NCBI RefSeq assembly: GCF_024809975.1
Contig: NZ_JANUDY010000003.1
Coordinates: 310,001 to 374,000, forward strand
DNA from: Comamonas sp. BIGb0152
GTDB taxonomy: Bacteria > Pseudomonadota > Gammaproteobacteria > Burkholderiales > Burkholderiaceae_C
DNA: 64,000 nucleotides
Reading direction: 5' to 3'
Below are positions 17,827 to 26,584 of the stretch, piece after piece. Made by a program: the position numbers and the translations under genes. The notes under the pieces are model-generated. The model saw only the letters and a list, made by a program, of their open reading frames with translations. It was not told the DNA's origin and searched no databases. Within the stretch, counting starts at the first letter, position 1; each line of letters begins with the position of its first letter.

Positions 17827-18375
17827 TGCGTCGTACTCCATCAAAAGCGTCTGTTGATCGCCACCGGCACCCGCTTTTGCCACCCTGCCACTCGTAATGT
17901 GGGCGGCTTGGCTGATGCATTACCGAAATCGATAGCGTGACAGTGATTTTTTATCTAGCTAGGCCTACGACGGTATTAGGACAAGTCCTGTAAAAATAGC
18001 GACACAGTGGGTTTGAAATAGCATATAAGCGCCAAGGCATGGGGCTTGAAAGCAATTGCTGCATTGCATCAATCGCCCGGAAATTCGGGCCAGGGCAGCA
18101 ACTTCTCGATACCTGCTGCCACACGGGCTGCCAGGGTGCTGACCGATGTCTCCCCGGTGTCTCCTGTTTGCGACGTGGCAGCCTCTGTAAAGTTTGGCAA
18201 AACACTGCATGGGGGCACTTCCGCAGTCAACCCTTGTGGCATGCGAAACGTCTTTACATTGATGGGCCCATGTCTGCGGTTTTGAGGATGTAACGGTTAG
18301 CATTGGGAATCGCGCTTGCCGAACCTATGGCCTCCATGCCCGTCCAAGCCACCACACAACCAGAAAGGCTCGAAT
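17827..18375. other. 549-base divergent intergenic region (livK-like / lipoprotein)
   Basis: No open frame here looks coding on either strand. Two short perfect palindromes lie on the livK side: TAGGCCTA (17960-17967) and AGGAC-AA-GTCCT (17978-17989). Both are possible regulator sites. A weak minus-strand -35 (TTGTCC) overlaps the second. The lipoprotein side shows only AGAAAGG as a ribosome binding site before 18376. Confidence 0.4.
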
Positions 18376-18861
18376 ATGAATTATCGTCACTTGCTCAGCA
18401 TTGCCACCGTGGCGGTGAGCGCACTGCTCACCACCGGCTGTGTCGCCACCGGCAGCGACGGCTATTACAGCGATTCAGGCTACGGCAGCTATGGCACCGG
18501 TTATGGCTACCAGCAACCTTCACAAACCATTTATGTGCAGGACCGCTATAACGACGACCGCTATTACCGCGAACGTGACCGCGACCGCGATCGCGCAGCC
18601 CGCGAGCAGGAAGCACGCCAACGCGACCGAGACCGTGACCGTGATCGCCAGGCCCGTGACCGCGACCGTGATCAGCGCTCCCGCGATGAGGACCGCCGCC
18701 GCGAGTTGGAGCGCCAGTCGCAAAACCGTGAACGCGAAAACCGCGAGCGTGACCGCAACCGCTTTGGCGAAAGCCGACACCAGCAAGAATGCGCCGCCGC
18801 CGCACGCCAGAATGCAGCGGGCAGTGACAATGTGCTGACCCCCAGCCGCCCCTGCCGCTGA
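18376..18861 (+). CDS. Arg/Asp-repeat lipoprotein, unknown function
   Basis: A 161-residue protein with a lipoprotein signal: hydrophobic residues 7-20, lipobox LTTGC, acylated Cys22. Residues 24-55 are rich in Gly, Tyr and Ser (GYGSYGTGYGYQQ). Residues 62-145 are an almost pure alternation of Arg with Asp, Glu and Gln, including RDRDRDR blocks. The tail RHQQECAAAARQNAAGSDNV has one Cys, with a second at the last-but-one residue (PSRPCR). The charge-alternating block should be a long single helix or extended coil in the periplasm. I know no assigned function. The ATG at 18376 was chosen because it gives the signal peptide. Confidence 0.8.
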   Translation: MNYRHLLSIATVAVSALLTTGCVATGSDGYYSDSGYGSYGTGYGYQQPSQTIYVQDRYNDDRYYRERDRDRDRAAREQEARQRDRDRDRDRQARDRDRDQRSRDEDRRRELERQSQNRERENRERDRNRFGESRHQQECAAAARQNAAGSDNVLTPSRPCR

Positions 18862-18917
18862 ACCACTGCCAGGCCTGTGCAGCAATGACAGGACCTGGCC
18901 TACAAGGAGTTTTCACC

Positions 18918-19370
18918 ATGCGCACTCTTCGTCTCGCAACGATGACCATCACCGTGGCCAGCGCCCTGCTGTTGGGCGGCTGCGTGGTCGCGCCCGCAGA
19001 CGGCGTGTACTACGGCGATGCCTACTCGACCTATTCCACGCCCACCTATGGCTACGGCTATGGCGGCTACGGCTACAACAGCTACCCGTACTACGGCAGC
19101 AGCTCCTTGGTCATCCAAAGCTCGCCTACCTATGTCTATGGCGGCGGCCGGCCTTATTACCGCCCAGGCGGTGGTTACTACCGGCCCCCGGGTGGCGGCT
19201 ATAACCGCCCCGGTTATGGCCACAGCCGGCCCCAGCCATCGCGCCCTGCGCAGCAACTCGCGCCCGGCACCGGCTCCAACTTTGGCCGACCTTCTGGCGG
19301 TGGCCCGCGCCCGAGCGCACCCGCCGCTCGTCCCAACGGGGGCCAGTTTGGTGGCCAGTTCCAGCGCTAG
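18918..19370 (+). CDS. Gly/Tyr/Pro-rich lipoprotein, unknown function
   Basis: A 150-residue lipoprotein with signal and lipobox LLGGC (Cys22). It has a Tyr/Gly-rich segment at about 30-75 (YGYGYGGYGYNSYPYYG) and a Pro/Gly/Arg-rich tail (YYRPPGGGYNRPGYG). A strong ribosome binding site AAGGAG lies 9 bases before the ATG. It is 56 bases after the Arg/Asp-repeat lipoprotein gene and shares its N-terminal design (GC-V-A followed by Gly/Tyr), so the two are probably one operon and may work at the same envelope site. Composition resembles disordered or adhesive surface proteins, but no function is assigned. Confidence 0.82.
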   Translation: MRTLRLATMTITVASALLLGGCVVAPADGVYYGDAYSTYSTPTYGYGYGGYGYNSYPYYGSSSLVIQSSPTYVYGGGRPYYRPGGGYYRPPGGGYNRPGYGHSRPQPSRPAQQLAPGTGSNFGRPSGGGPRPSAPAARPNGGQFGGQFQR

Positions 19371-19403
19371 CCACGGGCAGCTTCAAGCCCAGGCCTCCCT
19401 GCC

Positions 19404-20177
19404 ATGCGCCTCACATCGGTAATCCGCCCATCGCACCACAAGCCCGCTGCTTTGCTGGCCCTGTGGTGCGCTTGTGTGCTGGCGGCACCCTGGGCCCAGG
19501 CCCAAGTCACCCGTTGCATTGATGCCAACACCGGCAAGGTGAGCTACACCGATGGCGCCTGCAGCAGCGGTGCCAAGGCCACCGAGATTGAGCGCCGCAA
19601 AACCGACGAAGAACTGGCCCAAGACCGTGCCCGTGAGCAGGAAGCACTGCAAGCCAAGGCAGACCGGCGCGAGCAGGAACTGGCCCAGCGCCGCCTGCAA
19701 GCCGATGAGCGCGCCGAGCAACGCGAACAAAGAGCCGCCAGCCGTGGCACTGCGGCCAACCCGGCCCAGTCCGCTGCCTGCCAGCAGTCGCGTGAACGCT
19801 ACAGCGCCGCATCCGAAGCCGCTGCCGACAAGGCCATGGGCAGCAGCGCCCAGCTGGAGGCTGCCAAGCGCCAGATGGAGCTTGACTGCCTGGGCCCGGA
19901 AGCCTACAGCCGCCTGGAAGCCAGCCGCCCGGCTCCCAGCGCCGTTGTGCCTGTCGATCCCTACGGCGACCGCTACCCCTATTACCGCCCGCCTCCACCC
20001 CGGCCACCGGTGCAGCCTGCTCCGGCACCCAGCATCAGCCGTTGTGATGTCTTCAAATGCGTGGACTCCCAAGGCTATTCGCATCCGCGTGGCCAGATTG
20101 GCGAGACCGTGCGCCCACCCGCCCCGGGCGCCAACCCGCGCAGCTGCCGCAGCCAAGGGGGCAACGCGCCCTGCTAA
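19404..20177 (+). CDS. Exported DUF4124-type protein with coiled-coil
   Basis: A 257-residue periplasmic protein with a signal peptide cut near residue 33 (PWAQA/QV). A DUF4124-like segment follows at about 34-60 (RCIDANTGKVSYTDGACSSG), then a highly charged helical or coiled-coil region at about 65-120 rich in Glu, Arg, Gln and Ala. A middle helical part with paired Cys precedes a Pro-rich linker (YYRPPPPRPPVQPAP). The C-terminal Cys-containing segment RCDVFKCVDSQGYSHPRGQ looks like a second copy of the DUF4124 motif. The gene lies 33 bases after the Gly/Tyr lipoprotein gene. Function is unknown; DUF4124 proteins are common envelope proteins in proteobacteria. Confidence 0.82.
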   Translation: MRLTSVIRPSHHKPAALLALWCACVLAAPWAQAQVTRCIDANTGKVSYTDGACSSGAKATEIERRKTDEELAQDRAREQEALQAKADRREQELAQRRLQADERAEQREQRAASRGTAANPAQSAACQQSRERYSAASEAAADKAMGSSAQLEAAKRQMELDCLGPEAYSRLEASRPAPSAVVPVDPYGDRYPYYRPPPPRPPVQPAPAPSISRCDVFKCVDSQGYSHPRGQIGETVRPPAPGANPRSCRSQGGNAPC

Positions 20178-20212
20178 GGGCTGAGATCAAGGGTCTACAC
20201 GGGCAGCCTTGA

Positions 20213-21259
20213 TTAATGCGCCGAATCTGCTGAACTTGCAGGGCCCACCAAATACACCGCCGCTTGCAGGCCGTGGTGCACGGTCTGGTAACGCAGCACC
20301 ACACCCAGCTCTTTGCGCATCCGCGTATTGCTCAGCCGCCGCGATTCGCGCATAAAACTCAGCAAGGTGGGGCTGAGCTGCTGCTCCGCCTCTGCCAGGC
20401 TAATACGGGCCGGGTGCGGCAGGCGCCAAAGGTCGGCAGCCAGGTCAAAATAATCGCCCATCGGCATGGCAGAGTCATCGGCCACATTGGTGATGCGCTG
20501 GGGCCTGCCCCGCCACAGGGCTCGCTCCACCGCCCGCGCCAGGTCATCGGCATGGATATGGCTGGTATAGACATCGTCTTCGCGCCGCAGCAGCGGCGTG
20601 CCGCGCTGCAAGCGCCCCAGGGGCGTGCCGCCCTCGCGGTCGCCCGCGTAGATGCCGGGAATGCGCAGCACATGCACCCCCGCGCCGCTGGCGCCCAAAC
20701 GCAGCGCCCATTGGCGCAACTGGCGCTCGGCATCCACCCGGCGCAAGGCCCGGGCGGTGGAGGCGCGCAGTGCATGCGTTTCGCGCACCCATTCGCCATC
20801 CCAGTTGCCATACACACCGCTGGTAGAGCCGTAGACAATGCGCGGCGCCTGGCCCGCACGGCAGACCAGGGCGCGCAGCAGGTTGCGGCTGCGCAGATCG
20901 CGCGAAGAGGCGGCTTGCGACAGGCCTGCGGGCGGCTGTGCCGGGGGCGCCAGGTGCACCAGGCGCTGGGCCAGGCCGGCGAGCCGGCGCAGGCTGCGCG
21001 GGTCATCGAGATTGCCTTGTAACGGGGTGGCCCCCAAGGCACGCAGGTGCTCCAGGCGTTGCGCAGAGGAGGTCAGTGCCCGCACCAAGGGGCCACGCGC
21101 CGTGCGCGGGTCCTGGCCCGCGCGCTGCCACAGCCGCAGCACACGCTGGCCCACATCGCCGCAGCCCACGATCAGCACCCGCTGGCGCCGAAAACGGGCT
21201 GGCAGGGCCGTCAGGCCACGCGGTCGGAGCCCAGCTTGCGGGCTTTGGTTTGAAGGCAC
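20213..21259 (-). CDS. NAD-dependent epimerase/dehydratase-like (SDR) protein
   Basis: About 348 residues. The Rossmann motif VLIVGCGDVGQRVLRLW lies near residue 28, followed by RIVYGSTSGVYGNWDGEWV, VLRIPGIYAGDREGGTPLG and SHIHADDLARAVERAL. This is the pattern of the YeeZ-like nucleoside-sugar epimerase group. No ATG lies between the conserved start and the divergent gene; GTG 21259 (VPSNQSP) is my choice, with GTG 21289 as alternative. The frame stays open to 22024, but that part is antisense to the reductase gene. It ends convergent to the DUF4124 gene. The substrate is unknown. Confidence 0.82.
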   Translation of the reverse strand: MPSNQSPQAGLRPRGLTALPARFRRQRVLIVGCGDVGQRVLRLWQRAGQDPRTARGPLVRALTSSAQRLEHLRALGATPLQGNLDDPRSLRRLAGLAQRLVHLAPPAQPPAGLSQAASSRDLRSRNLLRALVCRAGQAPRIVYGSTSGVYGNWDGEWVRETHALRASTARALRRVDAERQLRQWALRLGASGAGVHVLRIPGIYAGDREGGTPLGRLQRGTPLLRREDDVYTSHIHADDLARAVERALWRGRPQRITNVADDSAMPMGDYFDLAADLWRLPHPARISLAEAEQQLSPTLLSFMRESRRLSNTRMRKELGVVLRYQTVHHGLQAAVYLVGPASSADSAH

Positions 21260-21400
21260 AATAAGCTTTCGTGGTTCATGTTGGGGCACACCGGAGTCTA
21301 GCGTCTGGAGCGACTTGCAAATGCGCAAGCCTCCCCCATTTATGCATACCCAGGCGCTTGCGAGCGCCGTTGTTTTGTGTCGATAAGGAATTTTGGTGCA

Positions 21401-22456
21401 ATGAGCTCTTTGTCCAGCGCGTTTCAAATCTCGGTCCTGCCCAGCGGACGCGCATTTGCCACCCAGGCCTCGGAAGCAATCCTCACGGCGGCCATCCGCA
21501 GCGGCGTGGGCCTGCCCTATGGCTGCAAGGATGGTGCCTGCAGCTCCTGCAAATGCAAGAAACTCAGCGGCACTGTCGTGCATGGCCCCCACAGCGAGCG
21601 GGCCTTGAGCCCCCAGGAAGAAGCCGACGGCATGATCCTGCCGTGCTGCGCCGTGCCCACCAGCGATGTGGTGATCGAGTCGCGCCATGTCACCGATGAA
21701 AGCGCGTTTCCGATCAAGAAAATGCCTGTGCGGGTGCAGGCCATCGAGCGCCTCTCTCCCGATGTCGTCAAGCTGCGGCTGCAGCTGCCGGCCGCCGACA
21801 GCTTTCGCTACCACGCCGGCCAGTACATCGAATTTTTGCTCGCGGGCGGCCTGCGCCGCGCGTACTCGATGGCGCTTGCGCCGCACCACCAGGACAGCAC
21901 GCCCGGTCTGGAGTTGCATATCCGCCACACACCAGGCGGCCTGTTCACCGACCATGTGTTCGGCGTGATGAAGGAGCGCGAGATCCTGCGCATTGAGGGC
22001 CCGTTTGGCAGCTTCTACCTGCATGAGGGCGACAAGCCCATGGTCTTTTTAGCCTCGGGCACCGGCTTTGCGCCCATCAAGGCCCTGGTCGAGCAGCTGC
22101 AGCACCAGGGCAATACCCGCCCGGTGACGGTGTACTGGGGCGGGCGCCGCCCCCAAGACCTGTACATGCACGACTGGATGCTGGCACGCAGTGCCGAGAT
22201 GCCCCAGCTGCAGTACGTGCCCGTGGCCTCCCATGCGCTGGCCGAAGACGGCTGGCAAGGCCGCAGCGGCTTTGTGCACCAGGCCGTCCTCGATGATTTC
22301 CCCGACCTTTCGGGCTACGAGGTCTACGCCTGTGGCGCGCCCATTGTGGTGGATTCGGCCCGTGCCAGCTTTACGGCGCAACGCGGCCTGCCCGATGACG
22401 CATTCTTTGCCGATTCGTTCGTGACCGAAGCAGACAAGCAAAACCAGATCATCTGA
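21401..22456 (+). CDS. 2Fe-2S ferredoxin-type flavin reductase (CDP-6-deoxy-glucoseen reductase-like)
   Basis: A 351-residue electron-transfer protein with an N-terminal plant-type 2Fe-2S domain. The cluster ligands are in GCKDGACSSCKC (Cys42, Cys47, Cys50) and CC at 82-83. An FAD-binding barrel carries RRAYSMA, and an NAD(P)-binding domain carries VFLASGTGFAPIKALVEQL and YEVYACGAPIVVDSAR. The domain order matches AscD/RfbI-type reductases and the reductases of ring-hydroxylating oxygenases. No sugar-deoxygenation or oxygenase genes lie nearby, so the partner is unknown; in Burkholderiales such stand-alone copies are common. AAGGAA precedes the ATG at 21401. Confidence 0.9.
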   Translation: MSSLSSAFQISVLPSGRAFATQASEAILTAAIRSGVGLPYGCKDGACSSCKCKKLSGTVVHGPHSERALSPQEEADGMILPCCAVPTSDVVIESRHVTDESAFPIKKMPVRVQAIERLSPDVVKLRLQLPAADSFRYHAGQYIEFLLAGGLRRAYSMALAPHHQDSTPGLELHIRHTPGGLFTDHVFGVMKEREILRIEGPFGSFYLHEGDKPMVFLASGTGFAPIKALVEQLQHQGNTRPVTVYWGGRRPQDLYMHDWMLARSAEMPQLQYVPVASHALAEDGWQGRSGFVHQAVLDDFPDLSGYEVYACGAPIVVDSARASFTAQRGLPDDAFFADSFVTEADKQNQII

Positions 22457-22618
22457 GCTGCTGCGCCCCAGGACCCGAGACGCGGCCGAACGCCATCGGT
22501 GGCGAGCACGTCACACCGACTACACAGCGCAGCCGCTACACTTGAAAATTTTTTGGGGGTAGTGCCTGCTCATCGCAGACGCTGCGTCGTTCTTCCCTCC
22601 TACACAAGACACAAAAGC

Positions 22619-23590
22619 ATGCAACGCAGAAATATCCTGTTATCCACCCTCCTGGCTGCCTCCGTCCTCAGCGCACCTGCTGCCTTTGCGGCCGATCCTG
22701 TGATCCGCCTGGTCGTGCCCTACGCGCCCGGTGGCCCACTGGATGTCACATCGCGCATTCTGGCCGAGCGGGTCCGCGACCAGCTGGGCACCGTGGTCAT
22801 CGACAACAAGGCGGGTGCCGGCGGCAATATCGGCGCCGACATTGTGGCTAAAGCGGCACCCGATGGCCTGACCATCGGCCTGTCGGCCACGGCCACGCAC
22901 GCGGTCAACCCTTGGCTCTATACCAAGATGCCTTTCAACGCGGCCAAGGATTTCACGGCCATCACGCAGATGGTGCGCGTGCCCAATGTGCTGGTGATGA
23001 ACACCGAGCGCGCCAAGGCCTTGCAGATCAGCAATGTGCAGGACCTGATCGCCTACGCCAAGAAAAATCCTGGCAAGCTCAATTTCGGCAGCGGCGGCAA
23101 TGGCAGCGCCGGCCACCTGGCTGGCGAGATGATGAAGCGCCAGGCCGGCATTTTTGCGGTGCACGTGCCCTACCGTGGCGCCAACCCGGCCCAGCTGGCC
23201 CTGCTGTCCGGTGAGGTCGATTTCAACATCGACAACCTGGCTGCTGCCTCGGTCAACATCCACAGCGGCAAGCTCACCGCCCTGGCCGTCACCAGCCTGC
23301 ATGCCAGCCCCATGCTGCCCGGTGTGCCGCCCTTGGCTGACACCCTCAAGGGCTTTGAGATCGACACCTGGTGGGGCCTGGTGGCACCGGCCAACACACC
23401 GGCCGATGTCATCAACCGCCTCAACAAGGCCTTCACCGAGGCCCTCAAGGACCCCACCACCAAGACCCGCTTTGCCAGCCTGATGGCTGAGCCCGTGCCC
23501 ACCACGCCGGCGGAGTTTGACAAGTTCATGGCCGCTGAGCGCAACAAGTACGAGTCGGTGGTCAAGCTCTCGGGCGCCAAGGTCGACTAG
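22619..23590 (+). CDS. Bug-family (tripartite tricarboxylate transporter) solute receptor
   Basis: A 323-residue periplasmic receptor with a signal peptide (MQRRNILLSTLLAASVLSAP, cut near residue 24). The Bug signature RLVVPYAPGGPLDVTSRILA comes next, followed by VVIDNKAGAGGNIGADIVAK and VPYRGANPAQLALLSGEVD. Bug proteins bind carboxylates or other small acids and are greatly expanded in Comamonadaceae and Bordetella, mostly as orphans without TctA/TctB. This one is also an orphan. The start at 22619 gives the signal peptide; the frame is open from 22499. Confidence 0.92.
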   Translation: MQRRNILLSTLLAASVLSAPAAFAADPVIRLVVPYAPGGPLDVTSRILAERVRDQLGTVVIDNKAGAGGNIGADIVAKAAPDGLTIGLSATATHAVNPWLYTKMPFNAAKDFTAITQMVRVPNVLVMNTERAKALQISNVQDLIAYAKKNPGKLNFGSGGNGSAGHLAGEMMKRQAGIFAVHVPYRGANPAQLALLSGEVDFNIDNLAAASVNIHSGKLTALAVTSLHASPMLPGVPPLADTLKGFEIDTWWGLVAPANTPADVINRLNKAFTEALKDPTTKTRFASLMAEPVPTTPAEFDKFMAAERNKYESVVKLSGAKVD

Positions 23591-23622
23591 GGCCCAGGCT
23601 CCGGTCAGTTCGCGCCCATTTA

Positions 23623-23654
23623 AAAGCCCCGCCAGCATGCTGCTGCGGGGCTTT
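23623..23654. terminator. Bidirectional terminator between the Bug gene and folK
   Basis: AAAGCCCCGC and GCGGGGCTTT (23623-23632 with 23645-23654) form a 10-bp stem around CAGCATGCTGCT. Short T-runs occur on both strands, so it can serve both convergent genes. Confidence 0.65.
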
Positions 23655-23677
23655 GCGCTTGGTGCGTAGGCCTCAGC

Positions 23678-24262
23678 TCAGCGCCACCACCCAGGCCCCT
23701 GGCTGCGCTGAACGCCCTGCGCCAGCAGCGGCTGCAGTTGCGCATCGCTCACCCAGGCGGGCTGCAGCTCCTGGAGCGGCGCCAGCACAAAGGCGCGCTG
23801 CCACATGCGCGGATGGGGCAACTCCAGGTCGGGCATCGCGATCACCGTGGCGCGGCTGCCATAGAGCAGCACATCCAGGTCCAGCGTTCTGGGCGCATTG
23901 CGGTAAGGCCGCTCCCGGCCGGCATCCAGCTCTAGCTGCTGCAGCAAGCGCAAGAGCTGGTGCGCAGACAGCGCCGTGCGCAGCTCCGCCACTGCATTGA
24001 GGTAGTCGGGTCCCGACGAATCCACGGGCCGGCTGGCATAGAGTGAGGAGACCGCCTGCACGGCGACCCCGGCGCTGGCGTCCAACTGCTGCAAGGCCAG
24101 ACGCAGGGCCTCACCCCGGTCACCCAGATTGGCGCCCAGGCCTATCCAGACTGGCAGCGCCTGTCCGGCGGGCGGCGCGGCATCGCCGCTTGCCAGCCGC
24201 TCGGCCTCAACGGCCAGCGGCAAGGCCGCAGCCATGGATGTCGCAGCTGGGGGCCGGCTCAT
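23678..24262 (-). CDS. folK: 2-amino-4-hydroxy-6-hydroxymethyldihydropteridine diphosphokinase
   Basis: A 194-residue cytosolic enzyme of folate synthesis that transfers diphosphate from ATP to 6-hydroxymethyl-dihydropterin. WIGLGANLGDRGEALRLAL lies near residue 39, SSLYASRPVDSSGPDYLNAV is the substrate loop, and the hallmark ERPYRNAPRTLDLDVLLYG and LELPHPRMWQRAFVLAPLQE are present. The first 35 residues are extra compared with E. coli HPPK, so an internal start is possible. Its ATG overlaps the pcnB stop as ATGA, so the genes are translationally coupled, an order common in proteobacteria. Confidence 0.95.
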   Translation of the reverse strand: MSRPPAATSMAAALPLAVEAERLASGDAAPPAGQALPVWIGLGANLGDRGEALRLALQQLDASAGVAVQAVSSLYASRPVDSSGPDYLNAVAELRTALSAHQLLRLLQQLELDAGRERPYRNAPRTLDLDVLLYGSRATVIAMPDLELPHPRMWQRAFVLAPLQELQPAWVSDAQLQPLLAQGVQRSQGPGWWR

Positions 24263-25857
24263 TCACTGTCAGCGGCTGCACTGCCGCCCGCATCTGCGGC
24301 GCCAGGTTTGCGGCGGCGACGGCGGCGTTTTTTGGCAGGCGCATTGACGGCGCCACCATCGTCAGCGTCCATGGCCTGCTGCGCCACCTGGTCCAGGCTG
24401 GAGCCGCTTTCTTGCTCGACGCCGCTGTCTGCCACGGGCTTTCTCGGGCTGCGCTTGGGCTTGGCCGCGCCCGTCTTGGGCTTGGCACGCTGCTCTTCGC
24501 GCACCTGCTCGATCAGGTCTTCACGGCGTGCCTCATCAGCCTGCTGGAACTCCTGCCACCAGTTGGCCAGTGCTTCATCGACCTCAGCCACATCGGCACG
24601 CAAACGCAGAAAATCGAAACCGGCACGGAAGCGCGCCTGCGCAATCATGCCAAATGGTGTGCTGCCCGTGCGCTTTTCAAAGCGCGGTTGCATCACCCAA
24701 ATCTCGCGCATGTCAGCGGCCAGCTTGCCCCGGCCGGACACATCCCCAATGCGCAGGTTGAAGACATCGTCAATGGCATCTTGCAAGGCCGGGTGCGGGT
24801 GCTCGCCGCGCAGCATGCGCTTGTCCCAGCCGGCTTTGACGTCTTGCCACAGCACGCAGGCGAGCAGGAAGCTGGGCGCCACGCTCTTGCCTTCGGCCAC
24901 GCGGCGGTCGGTGTCCATCAGCGCGGCCTGCACAAAGGGCAGATCGGCGCGGTCCACCACCACATCGAGCAGCGGGTAAATGCCCTTGGCCAGGCCCAGA
25001 TGGCGCAATTGCTCGATCGAGGCCAGCGAATGCCCGGTTTGCAAGAGCTTGAGCATCTCGTCAAACATGCGGCTTTGCGGCACTTCCTGCAGCAGCTGGG
25101 CGCACTCCACCAAGGGCTTGGCCGTCTTGGGGTCAATCGTGAAGCCCTTCTTGCTGAGCTTGGCAGCAAAGCGCACGGCGCGGATGATGCGCACCGGGTC
25201 TTCGCGGTAGCGCGTGACCGGGTCGCCAATCATGCGCAGCACCAGCTTTTGGGCATCGCGGATACCCTTGTGGTAGTCCACCACGATCTGGGTCTGCGGG
25301 TCGTAGTACATGGCGTTGACGGTGAAGTCGCGCCGCGCTGCATCCTCGTTTTGCGGGCCCCAGACGTTGTCGCGCAGCACGCGGCCGCTTTCGTCAACGG
25401 CCAGCTTCATGCCGGCCAGGGCTGCCTTGCTGGTTTTTTCGTTGCCCTGCACCTGCTCGGCCTTGGAGCTGTCGAGAAAGGCGCGGAAGGTGGTCACCTC
25501 GATGACCTCGTTCTCGCGGCCTCGGCCATAGACCACGTGCACGATGCGAAAGCGCCGCCCGATGATGAAGGCGCGGCGAAACAGGCTCTTGACCTGCTCG
25601 GGCGTGGCATTGGTGGCCACGTCAAAGTCCTTGGGGCGCAGGCCCAGCAGCAGATCGCGCACCGCACCGCCGACGACATAGGCTTCAAAGCCCGCTTCCT
25701 TCAAGGTGCTGCAGACATCCACCGCCCGGCGGTCGACCATCGCTGGATCGATCTTGTGGACATCGACGCCGACTTCCTCGCGCTTGCCGAAAGGGTTCTT
25801 GGTTTTGCTGGCGGCCGTAGCCTTGCCCAGCAGTTTGTCAATGATGTTCTTGATCAT
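24259..25857 (-). CDS. pcnB: Poly(A) polymerase I
   Basis: A 532-residue nucleotidyltransferase that adds 3' poly(A) tails to RNA and promotes decay. The class II nucleotidyltransferase head has YVVGGAVRDLLLGLRPKDFD (GGAVRD 63-68; metal-binding Asp77 and Asp79). Neck and body helices follow, with RDFTVNAMYYDP and YREDPVRIIRAVRFAAKL. The C-terminal 90 residues are low complexity and end in a very basic block (KKRRRRRRK) before an acidic tail; basic tails help bind RNA in this family. It is coupled by ATGA overlaps to folK downstream and to the HAD phosphatase gene upstream. Confidence 0.95.
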   Translation of the reverse strand: MIKNIIDKLLGKATAASKTKNPFGKREEVGVDVHKIDPAMVDRRAVDVCSTLKEAGFEAYVVGGAVRDLLLGLRPKDFDVATNATPEQVKSLFRRAFIIGRRFRIVHVVYGRGRENEVIEVTTFRAFLDSSKAEQVQGNEKTSKAALAGMKLAVDESGRVLRDNVWGPQNEDAARRDFTVNAMYYDPQTQIVVDYHKGIRDAQKLVLRMIGDPVTRYREDPVRIIRAVRFAAKLSKKGFTIDPKTAKPLVECAQLLQEVPQSRMFDEMLKLLQTGHSLASIEQLRHLGLAKGIYPLLDVVVDRADLPFVQAALMDTDRRVAEGKSVAPSFLLACVLWQDVKAGWDKRMLRGEHPHPALQDAIDDVFNLRIGDVSGRGKLAADMREIWVMQPRFEKRTGSTPFGMIAQARFRAGFDFLRLRADVAEVDEALANWWQEFQQADEARREDLIEQVREEQRAKPKTGAAKPKRSPRKPVADSGVEQESGSSLDQVAQQAMDADDGGAVNAPAKKRRRRRRKPGAADAGGSAAADSE

Positions 25858-26552
25858 GCGTGAGGCTCCAGCAGGTCCAGGATGCGCCAGCCGCGCTCGG
25901 CAGCCAATTGGCGCAGGCGGTCGTCAGGGTTGGTGGCCACCGGGGTGTTGACTTTTTCCAGCAGTGGCACGTCGTTCATCGAATCGCTGTAGAAGATACT
26001 GTCCACGCTGTCCCAGCGCAGGCCGCGCTCGGCCATCCAGGCCTCCATGCGGGTGACCTTGCCGGCGCGCATGGTGGGCACACCCTCGATCTCACCGGTG
26101 ATCCAGCCCGAGGCATCGCGCGCCAGGTTGACGGCCAGCAAATGCTCCACACCCAAGGCCCGCGCGATGGGGCGGGTCACAAACTCATTGGTGGCCGTGA
26201 CAATCACGATGGTGTCACCCGCATCCCGGTGCTGCTGCAGCAGCGCACGTGCGGCCGGCTGGATGTGCGGCTCGATGACCTCTTGCATGAAAGCGCGGTG
26301 GGCCTCATCGGCCGCCTGCTGCCCCAGCTTGCGAATGGCCTCGGTGGCAAAACGCACATAGGCATGGATGTCGAGCGTGCCTTTTTGGTAATCGGCAAAG
26401 AAGGCGGCATTGCGGCTGCCAAACGCTTGCTTGTCGCACCAGCCCTTGCGCAAGGTGAACTCGCCCCATTCGTAGTCCGAATCAAGCGGCAGCAAGGTGT
26501 GGTCCAGGTCAAAAAGCGCAAGCCGTGTGCCGGCGCCATCAGGTTGGTTCAT
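25854..26552 (-). CDS. HAD-superfamily phosphatase (HAD-IB, SerB-like)
   Basis: A 232-residue phosphatase of the HAD subfamily IB. The nucleophile motif LALFDLDHTLLPLDSDYEW has Asp15 and Asp17, motif II is VIVTATNEFV, and motif III/IV is FYSDSMNDVPLLEKVNTPVA. The cap between motifs I and II is helical (ADYQKGTLDIHAYVRFATE). Relatives hydrolyse phosphoserine, histidinol-phosphate or other small phosphates; this position, between hda and pcnB, is conserved in betaproteobacteria but does not settle the substrate. Its stop overlaps the pcnB ATG. Confidence 0.9.
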   Translation of the reverse strand: MNQPDGAGTRLALFDLDHTLLPLDSDYEWGEFTLRKGWCDKQAFGSRNAAFFADYQKGTLDIHAYVRFATEAIRKLGQQAADEAHRAFMQEVIEPHIQPAARALLQQHRDAGDTIVIVTATNEFVTRPIARALGVEHLLAVNLARDASGWITGEIEGVPTMRAGKVTRMEAWMAERGLRWDSVDSIFYSDSMNDVPLLEKVNTPVATNPDDRLRQLAAERGWRILDLLEPHA

Positions 26553-26584
26553 TCAAAAAATCTCGGTTGTTGCTGCCAGATCAC

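Noticed and set aside
21260-22024. N-terminal extension of the epimerase frame, antisense to the 2Fe-2S reductase
   Set aside because: It covers a well-supported gene on the other strand and has no conserved sequence; the GTG at 21259 is more likely.
24043-25863. Open frame of 606 codons antisense to pcnB
   Set aside because: PcnB motifs are intact on the minus strand; the plus-strand product is compositional noise.
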